Positions 44,380-52,979 of a stretch of DNA of 64,000 nucleotides are shown here, in pieces. The stretch comes from Bacteroidota bacterium (GTDB taxonomy: Bacteria > Bacteroidota > Bacteroidia > Chitinophagales > LD1): contig CANJRM010000003.1 in the NCBI GenBank assembly GCA_947476645.1, positions 18,637-82,636 on the forward strand. The letters run 5' to 3'. Both the position numbers and the translations under genes were made by a program. Below the pieces are notes generated by a model. The model had not been told where the DNA came from. It worked only from the letters and a program-made list of their open reading frames with translations, and did no database searches. Within the stretch, counting starts at the first letter, position 1, and the number at the start of each line of letters is the position of its first letter.

Positions 44380-44757
44380 TCAGGATTTTCGTTTTCTAAA
44401 GGCATCTAACTCCATTGATTTGGCAAAAACCTCATCGCCAATCACCCACCCGTCAAGCTTGCCGATAATGATAGCACGCAAATACGGGTAGCTGCGAATG
44501 CCTTTGCCGCGGCACCAGGTAGTAACGCAGCTAAGTTCTTTGTGCGAAATATGCACGCCACCGCCTACGGGTTTTTTGCTGGCGTGGATATAACTACGGG
44601 GTGGGTTGCTTGTTTTATTAATAGCGAGGTAGCCATCTACTTTTATAGCCCTTAAAGCTTTTGCTTTAATGCGGTCCATAATAGCGCGCCTTGTTTTGCC
44701 GCAGAGTTTAGCATACTCTTCTACCGAAAGGTATTCTTCTAATACATGAATTGCCAT
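44380..44757 (-). CDS. Small helix-turn-helix protein
   Basis: 125 residues. The N-terminal YLSVEEYAKLCGKTRRAIMDRIKAKALRAIKVDGYLAINK looks like an excisionase/MerR-type HTH in which the recognition helix follows VEEYAKLCG. The rest (SYIHASKKPVGGG and HKELSCVTTWCRGKGIRSYPYLRAIIIGKLDGWVIGDEVF) is not recognised. Translation is supported by a normal start and no overlap. Could be a DNA-binding regulator or a remnant of a mobile element, but no integrase is nearby. Confidence 0.6.
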   Translation of the reverse strand: MAIHVLEEYLSVEEYAKLCGKTRRAIMDRIKAKALRAIKVDGYLAINKTSNPPRSYIHASKKPVGGGVHISHKELSCVTTWCRGKGIRSYPYLRAIIIGKLDGWVIGDEVFAKSMELDAFRKRKS

Positions 44758-44857
44758 AAGTTATTCATTTAGTAAAATGAAATTAGGGAAAAGGGCTGGA
44801 ATTATTGTGCGGGAGGAAGTGAAAGAGTGTTAGAGCGGAGGTGAGAAAAGGTGCGAT

Positions 44858-45460
44858 TCAATCCAACCCGATGTAGTAATAATATGAAAGTTCAATAGCA
44901 TCCATCGCATCAAATACTTGAAAGTAGTCTGAAATATGAAAGTAAGGATAGTAGTTACTGTCATCAACAATCTTTATGCTACTCAGAAAAGAATAGTCGC
45001 CTTTCCATAAACTCACTTTTATTTTTTCATGTTGAGGAAAGAATGAAACGAAGTTGCCTAAATCATTTTTATGGACTTTGCCATTTTCTATTCTGTAGTT
45101 TGTATATTTTTTTCCACCACTATTTTCTACAAGCCTCCCACAAGGGTCTAATGACCTGATATGGTCAACAAGTTTGCTGCCAATTTCTTTTAGACTTACA
45201 TCGAGAGATGAAATTAAATTTGAATCTCCGACTCTTAACTTCTTTTCTTCTTCGCTACCTTTGTCAATTTGAGAAGCATTTGTAACATTAATTTTACCGT
45301 CTTTATCGATTTCAATTTCCAACTCATATTGATTGTTGCCCATAAATTCAAATACATCTTCCGGCCAATCAATCTTTGCAGAAATTTCACTCAACTTCTT
45401 AGCAATATTTTTTTGCGTTTTAAATTTCGCTCTTAAAGACAAAAAAGTAGTTCTATCCAT
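44858..45460 (-). CDS. Hypothetical protein downstream of nuoF
   Basis: 200 residues, not recognised. Acidic and soluble, with a charged N-terminal helix (MDRTTFLSLRAKFKTQKNIAKKLSEISAKI), a lysine/glutamate-rich middle and an aromatic tail (HISDYFQVFDAMDAIELSYYYYIGLD). No signal peptide or membrane helix. It lies 35 bp after nuoF on the same strand, where nuoG would be expected in a complete operon. Frame is intact, so probably a real gene of restricted distribution. Confidence 0.6.
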   Translation of the reverse strand: MDRTTFLSLRAKFKTQKNIAKKLSEISAKIDWPEDVFEFMGNNQYELEIEIDKDGKINVTNASQIDKGSEEEKKLRVGDSNLISSLDVSLKEIGSKLVDHIRSLDPCGRLVENSGGKKYTNYRIENGKVHKNDLGNFVSFFPQHEKIKVSLWKGDYSFLSSIKIVDDSNYYPYFHISDYFQVFDAMDAIELSYYYYIGLD

Positions 45461-45495
45461 CTTAATAAGGAAATATTATTTCAGGAAACTGCTAA

Positions 45496-46863
45496 TCATA
45501 CTCCCACCGCCTCTTCCTTCATCAAATACTTCACCTTTTCCCAAGGTTCGTATTCAAAGTGTTTTCGGTCTTTAACTTTTTCGGGAAAGCGAACGTGGTA
45601 TTCAAACTCGTGGCGGAAATGGCGGATAGCCGCAGCCACAGGCCATGCAGCAGCATCGCCAAGAGGGCAAATCGTATTGCCTTCAATTTTGCGCTGAATA
45701 TCCCATAGCAAATCAATATCTTCTTCACGACCAAAGCCGTGCTCTAAACGCCATGTTACTTTTTCTAACCAACCTGTTCCTTCGCGGCAGGGCGAACACT
45801 GTCCGCAGCTTTCATGATGATAGAAGCGCGAGAAATTCCAGGTGTTGCGCACAATGCACTGGCGGTCGTCATACGCAATAAATCCGCCCGAGCCAATCAT
45901 ACTGCCCGTGGCAAAACCGCCATCGCTCATGCTTTCGTAAGTCATTAAGCGCTGTTCGCCTTTAGCGGTTTTAAATAATAATTCAGCAGGAAGAATAGGA
46001 ACAGAAGACCCACCGGGAACGCAAGCCTTCAACGGTCTGTCGGTTTGCATACCTCCGCAATATTCATCGCTCATTACAAATTCTTCAACGGGTACGTTCA
46101 GTTCTATTTCATACACACCTGGCTTCTTAATATTACCGGAAGCAGAAATCAATTTTGTGCCGGTGCTTTTTCCAATTCCGATTTTCGCAAACTCCTCTCC
46201 TCCATTCATGACAATCCACGGCACATCCATAATGGTTTCTACATTGTTAACCACCGTAGGATTGCCATACAAACCAACCACCGCAGGAAAGGGAGGTTTA
46301 ATTCTTGGATTGCCACGCTTGCCTTCGAGTGATTCAATCAAAGCAGTTTCTTCACCACAGATATATGCACCCGCTCCGCAGGTAACGTGTAAATCTAAAT
46401 CGAAACCGCTGCCTTTAATGTTTTTGCCGAGCCAGCCGTTTGCATAAGCTTCGTTAATCGCTTTTTCAAGAATGCGATACACCCACATGTATTCTCCACG
46501 AATGTAGATGTAAGAAAGGTGCGCCTCCAATGCAATACTCGAAGTAATCATTCCTTCCACCAACAAGTGCGGAAGTTTCTCCATTAAATAACGGTCTTTA
46601 AAAGTTCCTGGTTCGCTTTCATCGGCATTGCACACTAAGTGATGCGTAGGGTTGTTCTTGCCGATGAAACTCCATTTCATACCGGTAGGAAATCCCGCGC
46701 CACCGCGACCGCGCAGTCCGCTCTTCTTTACTTCTTCCACTATTTCGGTGGGAGTCATCTTCAATGCTTTTTCTACTGAAGCATAGCCGCCTGTTTTGCG
46801 GTAAACTTCGTAGGTTTCTATACCGGGAACGTTAACGTGTTCTAAGAGAATTTTTTTACCCAT
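45496..46863 (-). CDS. nuoF: NADH-quinone oxidoreductase subunit F
   Basis: 455 residues. Carries the NADH site, FMN and the N3 [4Fe-4S] cluster of complex I. FMN/NADH region: KKSGLRGRGGAGFPTGMKWSF and GAYICGEETALIESLEGKRGNPR. Cluster ligands: CGQCSPCREG plus NTICPLGDAAAW. It is separated from nuoE by hicBA and a desaturase, unusual for this normally tight pair. The N-terminus MGKKILLEHVNVPGIETYEVYRKTGGY is standard. Confidence 0.97.
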   Translation of the reverse strand: MGKKILLEHVNVPGIETYEVYRKTGGYASVEKALKMTPTEIVEEVKKSGLRGRGGAGFPTGMKWSFIGKNNPTHHLVCNADESEPGTFKDRYLMEKLPHLLVEGMITSSIALEAHLSYIYIRGEYMWVYRILEKAINEAYANGWLGKNIKGSGFDLDLHVTCGAGAYICGEETALIESLEGKRGNPRIKPPFPAVVGLYGNPTVVNNVETIMDVPWIVMNGGEEFAKIGIGKSTGTKLISASGNIKKPGVYEIELNVPVEEFVMSDEYCGGMQTDRPLKACVPGGSSVPILPAELLFKTAKGEQRLMTYESMSDGGFATGSMIGSGGFIAYDDRQCIVRNTWNFSRFYHHESCGQCSPCREGTGWLEKVTWRLEHGFGREEDIDLLWDIQRKIEGNTICPLGDAAAWPVAAAIRHFRHEFEYHVRFPEKVKDRKHFEYEPWEKVKYLMKEEAVGV

Positions 46864-46936
46864 TGATTAATTCATTTATGCGGGCACGAATGTAATTTCG
46901 TGCTCCAATTTCTCCAAAGAAAGTTTCAACAGAAAA

Positions 46937-47878
46937 TCAATAGGAACCCGCCATATCGGTGCGGTGTTCTTCCACTTTAATATCGTTCACCCAATCTTCA
47001 TCGCTAACCAATGGTGCAAGCACGATAGGATTGCCGAGGTAATCAATTCTTTTTGCAGGATAAACATGTGTAGTGACAAGATAGGAAAGAAGCGATTTTC
47101 TGTCCAATGCAGGATGAATAAACGGACGAAGATTCTTTGCATGATACTCAGGATATAAACTCCAGTGCAAATTCGGTTTCATGTGGTGCGCACCGTGGTA
47201 ACCATTGTTGAACAACATCCAGTTCAATAAACCACCGGTAAAATTGCGACTGTGGTTGTAAGGATGCGTTTCATCGCAGCCATCGTGCTGAAAATAATTA
47301 GTGCTTACAATTCCCCATGCAGCATACTGATGTGGAATGAAAATGAAAAGCAAAAAGCATTTCCAGTTCACAAAAGCCAAAGCAATTTTAATTCCGTTTA
47401 CGAGAATCATTTCCATAGCATATTGACGAAACCAATGAGGACGCTCCTTATACATCTTCTTTGCAAAACGAATTTCACCTTTCAAAATATCGCCACTCAT
47501 GATATAGAAAAAGAAAAGCTGATTGAGAATATTTAAGCGATAGCGCGCCTTGCTTGTGCGAATAGCATCCTTAGGAGTTTGCACATATTTATGATGGCTG
47601 AAATTATGCCCCGGCACATATGCACTTGTGGAGTGTCCGTAACAAAGCGAAAGCACCACCTGAAACATTTTGTTGAGTGTGCGGCTCTCAAATATTGGAA
47701 CGTGAATAGTGTTGTGAACGATAGTAGCGCAGATGAAAGAGAGAACGCAATTAGCTGCTACGAAAAGAAAAATCTGAACGGTGCTTAATTCATTCCATAA
47801 AAACCAGGGAGCAATTGCTACGGTAAAGTAAAGTGCAACAGTAAGAAGTGTACGAACATCGGCTTTGTAACGGAGCAT
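46937..47878 (-). CDS. Fatty acid desaturase-family membrane protein
   Basis: 313 residues. Membrane helices alternate with the histidine boxes of the diiron desaturase/hydroxylase superfamily: HNTIH, HNFSHHKY and NNGYHGAHH, plus QHDGCDETHPYNHSRN. Substrate not set: acyl lipids or carotenoids are possible. It sits between hicA and nuoF, inside the nuo operon, in the same direction and with short gaps, so may be co-transcribed with complex I genes. Confidence 0.85.
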   Translation of the reverse strand: MLRYKADVRTLLTVALYFTVAIAPWFLWNELSTVQIFLFVAANCVLSFICATIVHNTIHVPIFESRTLNKMFQVVLSLCYGHSTSAYVPGHNFSHHKYVQTPKDAIRTSKARYRLNILNQLFFFYIMSGDILKGEIRFAKKMYKERPHWFRQYAMEMILVNGIKIALAFVNWKCFLLFIFIPHQYAAWGIVSTNYFQHDGCDETHPYNHSRNFTGGLLNWMLFNNGYHGAHHMKPNLHWSLYPEYHAKNLRPFIHPALDRKSLLSYLVTTHVYPAKRIDYLGNPIVLAPLVSDEDWVNDIKVEEHRTDMAGSY

Positions 47879-47934
47879 GAAATGAGAATGATTTTTGCTA
47901 ATGCTGTTTTAGATAATGAGTGCTCGTGTAATTA

Positions 47935-48168
47935 CTATTTCACCCACTTTTCAAATTCTTCTATTTTTATTTTCAAATCTTCACGAACAATTTTTCGCAA
48001 TAATCCTTTGGGCAAATCTTCGTTTTTGTGAACAGGCACAGTAGTTACTCTTCCATCTATATGTTTCATTCGGTGATGAGAGCCGTTAATGCGCACTACT
48101 TCAAATCCATGCGACTCCAACAGTTTTACTAAATCTTTTCCGGAAACAACTGGCTGCTTATTGCTCAT
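47935..48168 (-). CDS. hicA: HicA-family toxin
   Basis: 77 residues. Double-stranded-RNA-binding-like fold with the catalytic histidine motif INGSHHRMKHIDGRVTTVPVHKNEDLPKGLLRKIVRE. HicA is an mRNA interferase. It follows hicB with a 4-bp overlap. This gene order, with antitoxin first, is found in many type II hicBA loci. Confidence 0.92.
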   Translation of the reverse strand: MSNKQPVVSGKDLVKLLESHGFEVVRINGSHHRMKHIDGRVTTVPVHKNEDLPKGLLRKIVREDLKIKIEEFEKWVK

Positions 48169-48395
48169 GCTACTTTCACTTCCAGTTCCCGAAATCCAAT
48201 AAAGCGATTGAGTTCGGTAACAGGTTTTTCCTCTAAACAGATTTCTATCACCTCGCGAATGTTTGCCATTGCCTCGTCAATAGTTTTGCCGTAAGAATGG
48301 CAACCTTGAAAAGAAGGACAGGATACGATGTAGATTCCATCTTCATCCTGTTCGATTAGAATTGGCAGATGAGTTTGTTGATTGGTAACCTTCAT
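48165..48395 (-). CDS. hicB: HicB-family antitoxin
   Basis: 76 residues from the ATG at 48395; the longer frame adds 22 residues from the nuoE border. The partial RNase H-like HicB fold is clear: LPILIEQDEDGIYIVSCPSFQGCHSYGKTIDEAMANIREVIEICLEE. No separate DNA-binding tail is visible, so it is of the short kind. It starts 26 bp after the nuoE stop. Confidence 0.92.
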   Translation of the reverse strand: MKVTNQQTHLPILIEQDEDGIYIVSCPSFQGCHSYGKTIDEAMANIREVIEICLEEKPVTELNRFIGFRELEVKVA

Positions 48396-48421
48396 AAAAT
48401 GTTTTTTGTAAAGATAAATCT

Positions 48422-48958
48422 TTAAACCGTACTCAACTTTTGAATCTTTCCTGCTTTGCAATCTTCAATCAAAGCATCCATTTTTTCTGGCGTAAGAAAC
48501 TCCTGATAGAAATCGCCTAACTGCAACATGGGTGCGTAACCACAAGCGCCAAGACATTCCACACCTTTCACCTGAAACAAACCATCGGCAGTTACTTCGC
48601 CCATTTCTACGCCTAATTTTTTGCAGGTGTAATCCATCAGGTCTTCAGCTCCGCGTGTAACGCAACAACTGGTGCGGCAAAACTCGAACACATATTTGCC
48701 TACAGGTTTCTGATTATACATAGAGTAAAACGAAACCACTTCATACACTTCAATAGGAAGAATGCCAAGCACCTCAGCCACTTTATCCATTGCTTCTACC
48801 GAAAGCCAATCGTTGTTTTCATCCTGCACTTCGTGCAAAATGGTAAGCAAGGCACTTTTCTTTTTCCCTTCGGGGAAACGTGATTTCAATAACTCAATAC
48901 GAGCGATTGTTTTATCACTCAACTTTACTTCGGAATTATTTTTTACAACTAAACTCAT
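48422..48958 (-). CDS. nuoE: NADH-quinone oxidoreductase subunit E
   Basis: 178 residues with the thioredoxin-like fold that holds the N1a [2Fe-2S] cluster. Ligands: the cysteines of FCRTSCC and of ECLGACG. VLGILPIEVYEVVSFYSMY is the helical N-terminal signature. It starts 30 bp after nuoD. Confidence 0.96.
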   Translation of the reverse strand: MSLVVKNNSEVKLSDKTIARIELLKSRFPEGKKKSALLTILHEVQDENNDWLSVEAMDKVAEVLGILPIEVYEVVSFYSMYNQKPVGKYVFEFCRTSCCVTRGAEDLMDYTCKKLGVEMGEVTADGLFQVKGVECLGACGYAPMLQLGDFYQEFLTPEKMDALIEDCKAGKIQKLSTV

Positions 48959-48988
48959 GATTTGTATTTGTCTTAATACTTAATACTT

Positions 48989-50230
48989 CTATGCATCTAA
49001 CTCTCCCGCTATCACATTCAACGAACTCAATATCACAATTGCATCACTCAGCAATCCGCCTTTAATCATATCGGTATATGCCTGATAGTAAATGAAGCAT
49101 GGTCTGCGGAAATGCAAACGATAAGGAACTCGACTGCCATCACTAACTAAATAAAAACCGAGTTCACCATTGCCGCCTTCTACACAATTGTAAACTTCTC
49201 CTTTCGGCACTGGCACTTCACCCATTACAATTTTGAAATGGTAGATGAGCGCTTCCATGCTCGTATAAACATCTTCCTTTGGAGGCAAATAATAATCAGG
49301 CACGTCAGCATGATAAGGACCTTCAGGAAGTTTATCTAATGCCTGTTGAATGATGCTCATGCTCTGCCATATTTCTTCATTGCGAACGCAGTATCTGTCG
49401 TAAGTATCGCCTGTTTTGCCAACAGGAATTTCAAATTGAAAATCCTGATAAGAAGAATAAGGTGTGGCAATGCGCACGTCATAATCAACTCCCGCTGCAC
49501 GAAGATTTGGTCCCGTGAAACCATACGCAATTGCTTTATCGGCAGTGATACTTCCCACATCAACACAACGGTCAATAAAGATTCTGTTGCGAGAAACCAA
49601 AGCTTCAAATTCTTTAAACGCCACAGGAAAATCTTTCATGAACGCGCGAAGCTTTCTGAAACCTGTATCGCTTAAATCTCTTTCGAGTCCGCCAATACGA
49701 CCCATGTTGGTAGTTAAACGCGCACCACACAACTCTTCATAAATTTCATAAATGCGCTCGCGGTATTGCATTACATAAAGAAAACCCGTGAACGCTCCGG
49801 TATCAACCGCAAGAATTGAATTGCAAATTAAATGGTCAGAGATACGTGCGAGTTCCATCAGTATTACACGCAGATACTGCGCGCGCTTAGGCACTTCAAC
49901 ACCTAAAAGTTTTTCAACTGTCATCCACCAGCCAAAATTATTGATGGGAGAGGAGCAGTAGTTCATTCTATCGGTCAATACATTTATCTGATAAAACGGG
50001 CGGTTCTCTGCAATTTTTTCAAATGCGCGGTGTATGTAACCAATCGTTGGCTCGGCATCCATAATACGCTCACCATCCATCAGCAAAACATTCTGAAAGA
50101 TTCCGTGAGTAGCAGGGTGAGTTGGTCCGAGATTGAGAATGGAAAGTTCACTTCCGTCTTCGTTCTCGCGCTGACGAATCATGTCAGCGTATTTCTCTTC
50201 GATACTAAGTGGTGTAATTGCTGTGCTCAT
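48989..50230 (-). CDS. nuoD: NADH-quinone oxidoreductase subunit D (49 kDa)
   Basis: 413 residues from the ATG at 50230 (MSTAITPLSIEEKYADMI), chosen over a longer frame that runs into the upstream gene. Forms part of the quinone pocket: LGPTHPATHGIFQNVLLMDGE, EPTIGYIHRAFEKIAENRPFYQINVLTDRMNYCS, RGEIGL-like region GGNGELGFYLVSDGSRVPYRLHFRRP. Peripheral arm of complex I, cytoplasmic face. 22 bp separate it from the small secreted protein upstream. Confidence 0.97.
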   Translation of the reverse strand: MSTAITPLSIEEKYADMIRQRENEDGSELSILNLGPTHPATHGIFQNVLLMDGERIMDAEPTIGYIHRAFEKIAENRPFYQINVLTDRMNYCSSPINNFGWWMTVEKLLGVEVPKRAQYLRVILMELARISDHLICNSILAVDTGAFTGFLYVMQYRERIYEIYEELCGARLTTNMGRIGGLERDLSDTGFRKLRAFMKDFPVAFKEFEALVSRNRIFIDRCVDVGSITADKAIAYGFTGPNLRAAGVDYDVRIATPYSSYQDFQFEIPVGKTGDTYDRYCVRNEEIWQSMSIIQQALDKLPEGPYHADVPDYYLPPKEDVYTSMEALIYHFKIVMGEVPVPKGEVYNCVEGGNGELGFYLVSDGSRVPYRLHFRRPCFIYYQAYTDMIKGGLLSDAIVILSSLNVIAGELDA

Positions 50231-50252
50231 TATACTTTTACGTTTATCGAAA

Positions 50253-50657
50253 TCATTCAAAAAACAATCTGAATTTTTTTGGAAAATTTTTATCGTTTCC
50301 TTCAACTACAATATCACTTATTGTAAATACATCACCAGAATTTGTTGCATCTATACTTTCTTCAGAAACTTTTATCGGGCTTTTAGCATAAAAGCCCCCG
50401 TCCTTCTTCCTCAACAATATTGCCCACTGGTAACTTTCAGTTTTAGCGATTCTTTCTACACCCTTTTTACTCTGCAAAGTTATATCCGTGATTTTTTTAA
50501 AATCTTGTTTTTTTATTTTGGCATCATAATCGAACCACTTATTCCCGATATGAATTCTGAAATTTTTAGGGTCAGTTAATTCGGTATTTTGGGCAAACAT
50601 GAAACTAGTAATGAATGTAAAAACAAGTAATAAAATGACTTGAGGTTTCATACTCAA
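50253..50657 (-). CDS. Small secreted protein inside the nuo operon, possibly GldM-domain-like
   Basis: 134 residues with a clear signal peptide (MSMKPQVILLLVFTFITSFMFAQ). The mature part, NFRIHIGNKWFDYDAKIKKQDFKKITDI ... DVFTISDIVVEGNDKNFPKKFRLFFE, has the beta-rich look of the last domain of GldM, where residue pairs such as rvyfdnIkakGpDG recur; this is a weak resemblance only. It sits between nuoC (4-bp gap) and nuoD (22 bp) in the same direction, an unexpected place for an exported protein. Function unknown. Confidence 0.6.
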   Translation of the reverse strand: MSMKPQVILLLVFTFITSFMFAQNTELTDPKNFRIHIGNKWFDYDAKIKKQDFKKITDITLQSKKGVERIAKTESYQWAILLRKKDGGFYAKSPIKVSEESIDATNSGDVFTISDIVVEGNDKNFPKKFRLFFE

Positions 50658-50661
50658 AGTT

Positions 50662-51186
50662 TTAATTCAAATTTGTGTTCTGCGGAATTCTTCCAAAGTA
50701 TCTGTCATCCTTATCGGTTCTATTGCCGTCTTCCAATGGAAATTCTTTGCGCATTGGAAAAGAAACCATTTCATCCATATTTAAAATGCGTTTCAAATCA
50801 GGATGACCATTGAAAATAATTCCATAGAAGTCGTAAGATTCTCTTTCCATCCAGTTAGCGCAGGTAAATAATCCTGTTACAGATTCTGCTTCGGGGTTTT
50901 CTCCGTTTATAAATATTTTGAAACGAACGCGCACATTATCAACCCAATTATGCATTTGATATACAATAGCGAATTGTCTTTCCAAATCATTATCAGGATA
51001 GTGAATAGTGAATAGCGTTGTAAGAAAATTAAAACCAAGTTCATCGCGCAGAAACTGAATCGTCTCTGTGTTTTTGTCGCTTGCGATTTCAAAAGCCAAC
51101 ATGCCGTAATCATTGGTGAAATCCTTTACTTCTTCACCAAACTTTGCTGTGAGCTTCTCCTGAACTGTTGTATAATCTAATGCCAT
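50662..51186 (-). CDS. nuoC: NADH-quinone oxidoreductase subunit C
   Basis: 174 residues. Signature WMERESYDFYGIIFNGHPDLKRILNMDEMVSFPMRKEFPLED matches the 30 kDa subunit. It is a separate gene, not fused with nuoD. The 41-bp gap to nuoB carries a heptamer array. Confidence 0.96.
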   Translation of the reverse strand: MALDYTTVQEKLTAKFGEEVKDFTNDYGMLAFEIASDKNTETIQFLRDELGFNFLTTLFTIHYPDNDLERQFAIVYQMHNWVDNVRVRFKIFINGENPEAESVTGLFTCANWMERESYDFYGIIFNGHPDLKRILNMDEMVSFPMRKEFPLEDGNRTDKDDRYFGRIPQNTNLN

Positions 51187-51197
51187 GGAAATGTATT

Positions 51198-51232
51198 GTC
51201 TTGTGTCTTTTGTCTAAAGTCTATTGTCTAAT
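51198..51232. repeat. 35-bp array of five GTCTnnn heptamers between nuoC and nuoB
   Basis: GTCTTGT, GTCTTTT, GTCTAAA, GTCTATT, GTCTAAT. Fills most of the gap and overlaps the nuoB stop codon (51228-51230). Confidence 0.85.
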
Positions 51233-51794
51233 TAATGTTGATTCCGTAAGTAGCTAACTGCGCTTTATACTCCGGTGAATCTCTTCGGTTGAATGCTTCG
51301 TTCTTTACTAATTCCTGCAATTTCATAATGCCATCTAGTATTTGCTCAGGGCGCGGAGGACAACCCGGCACATAAACATCCACCGGAATCACTTTATCAA
51401 TTCCCTGCAATACACTATAAGTATCAAATACTCCACCTGAACTTGCGCAGGCACCTACCGCAATCACCCAACGCGGCTCAGCCATTTGCTCATACACCTG
51501 ACGAAGAATAGGTCCCATTTTTTTTGCGATTGTTCCCATTACCAAAAGCATATCTGCCTGACGTGGAGAAAAGCTCGGACGTTCAGAACCAAAACGCGCT
51601 AAGTCGTAGTGCGAACCCATCGTAGCCATAAACTCAATACCGCAGCACGAAGTAGCAAACGGAAGCGGCCACAAACTTTTTGAACGCGCCAAGCCAACAA
51701 ACTTGTCTATTGAAGTCAACTGAAAACCCGGACCATTATAGCCCTGTTCGGTTGGTGTTAATCCTAAATTTTTGTCTGAAGTTAATTCTGCCAT
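51228..51794 (-). CDS. nuoB: NADH-quinone oxidoreductase subunit B
   Basis: 188 residues from the ATG at 51794 ([23 protein letters not shown]). The longer frame starting at 51830 would translate a heptamer array and is less likely. N2 [4Fe-4S] ligands: the twin cysteines of [12 protein letters not shown], the Cys of GACASSGG and the Cys of [12 protein letters not shown]. Complex I peripheral arm, next to the quinone site. Confidence 0.97.
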   Translation of the reverse strand: MAELTSDKNLGLTPTEQGYNGPGFQLTSIDKFVGLARSKSLWPLPFATSCCGIEFMATMGSHYDLARFGSERPSFSPRQADMLLVMGTIAKKMGPILRQVYEQMAEPRWVIAVGACASSGGVFDTYSVLQGIDKVIPVDVYVPGCPPRPEQILDGIMKLQELVKNEAFNRRDSPEYKAQLATYGININ

Positions 51795-51811
51795 AAACGT
51801 ATTTTGTATTT

Positions 51812-51846
51812 GCAATTCCGAATTCTGCATTCCGCATTCAGAATTT
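51812..51846. repeat. 35-bp array of five heptamers between nuoB and nuoA
   Basis: GCAATTC, CGAATTC, TGCATTC, CGCATTC, AGAATTT; core (G)nATTC. It fills most of the 51-bp gap and its last base is the first base of the nuoA stop codon. Confidence 0.85.
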
Positions 51847-52211
51847 TACTCCCACTCCAACGCTCCCTTCTTAATGATATAATAGAAGCCGATTAAAAGC
51901 ACTGCCATAAACATCACCATCTTCACAAAGCCGGCATAACCAAGCTCACGAAAATTCACCGCCCACGGATACATGAAAATTACTTCCACATCGAACAGCA
52001 CAAACAAAATAGCGATTAGGAAATATTTTACAGAGAAAGGAATGCGCGCGTTGCCGTGTTGCGGAATGCCGCATTCGAAATTGGCATCTTTGTTTTTAGA
52101 GCTTCTATGTGGTCCCAGAAAGTTTGAAACAACTAAGGTAAACGCCACAAAACCCGCAGCGAAAATCACCTGCATCAATATTGGTAAATAATCAAGGTTT
52201 GAACTTTGCAT
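51846..52211 (-). CDS. nuoA: NADH-quinone oxidoreductase subunit A
   Basis: 121 residues from the ATG at 52211. Three membrane helices and the family signatures KNANFECGIPQHGNARIPFSVKYFLIAILFVLFDVEVIFMYPWA. The cytoplasmic loop cysteine (FECG) is the one that reports active/deactive states in mitochondrial complex I. First gene of the nuo operon. Confidence 0.96.
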   Translation of the reverse strand: MQSSNLDYLPILMQVIFAAGFVAFTLVVSNFLGPHRSSKNKDANFECGIPQHGNARIPFSVKYFLIAILFVLFDVEVIFMYPWAVNFRELGYAGFVKMVMFMAVLLIGFYYIIKKGALEWE

Positions 52212-52233
52212 GAAACGTGTTTTTAAGACAGCG

Positions 52234-52268
52234 CAAAAATAACTTTCCAACGAACTTACACCACCAAA
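52234..52268 (-). promoter_or_regulatory. Candidate promoter of the nuo operon
   Basis: On the minus strand TATTTTTG (52234-52241) matches TAnnTTTG, with TTTG (52265-52268) as a possible -33 box 23 bp away, the upper limit for this promoter type. The nuoA ATG is 23 bp downstream. Confidence 0.45.
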
Positions 52269-52376
52269 TTACCAACAAAAATAGGAAGATGTAGTCAGCG
52301 AAACGAATTGTTTATTCTTCACGTAAAGGAGTGAAACGATTTTGTTTATAATCGCTTTCGAATTTTACGATTTGCT

Positions 52377-52970
52377 ATGAGTGACGAAAAAAAATGGAGC
52401 TACGAGTTTGAGAAAGATAAACCTATAACGGCAGGAAAGCTGTTGCTTTCAGAGCCGTTTATGTTTGATGAAAACTTTAAGCGAACGGTGGTTTTGGTGT
52501 GTGAGCATACAGAAGACAATGGCACAGTTGGCTTAATCATTAATAAACCAATCAATCTTCGTTTGAACGATGTGGTGGAAGGCTTTCCGCCTTTCAGAAG
52601 CAAAATTTATTTGGGTGGACCTGTTGGAACCGATACGATGCAATTCCTTCATCGCATAGGAGATAAAATCGAAAACAGTTTACAGCTGGCGGAGGATTTG
52701 TATTGGGGTGGAAATTTTGAACAGGTGAAAATAATGATGAGCAAAGGACAAATTCAGCCAAATGATATCCGCTTCTTCCTTGGTTATTCAGGTTGGTCAC
52801 CGGGACAGATGGTTGATGAACTGAAAGAGAGTTCGTGGATAATTGCTGAGGGCTCCGCAAAATATATTTTCGATTCAGACATTGAAAAACTTTGGAAAGA
52901 TGTAATGCGCGATATGAGTGGAGTTTACAAAACCATGGCAGGTTATCCTGAAAGCCCTATCTTGAATTAA
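52377..52970 (+). CDS. YqgE/AlgH family protein
   Basis: 197 residues. The family signatures LLLSEPFMFDENFKRTVVLVCEH, GTVGLIINKPI, KIYLGGPVGTDTMQFLHR, and FFLGYSGWSPGQMVDELKESSWI are all present. AlgH was tied to alginate control in Pseudomonas, but the biochemical role is unknown. Cytosolic. It is the first of three + genes with gaps of 9 bp and a 4-bp overlap. Confidence 0.95.
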   Translation: MSDEKKWSYEFEKDKPITAGKLLLSEPFMFDENFKRTVVLVCEHTEDNGTVGLIINKPINLRLNDVVEGFPPFRSKIYLGGPVGTDTMQFLHRIGDKIENSLQLAEDLYWGGNFEQVKIMMSKGQIQPNDIRFFLGYSGWSPGQMVDELKESSWIIAEGSAKYIFDSDIEKLWKDVMRDMSGVYKTMAGYPESPILN

Positions 52971-52979
52971 GCCAAACAC

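Noticed and set aside
44380..45460. Integrated mobile element next to nuoF
   Set aside because: An HTH protein and an orphan are present, but no integrase, transposase, terminal repeats or attachment site could be found.
51795..51830. Longer NuoB N-terminus ([12 protein letters not shown])
   Set aside because: These codons are translated from the heptamer array in the nuoA/nuoB gap. The ATG at 51794 gives the family-like start.
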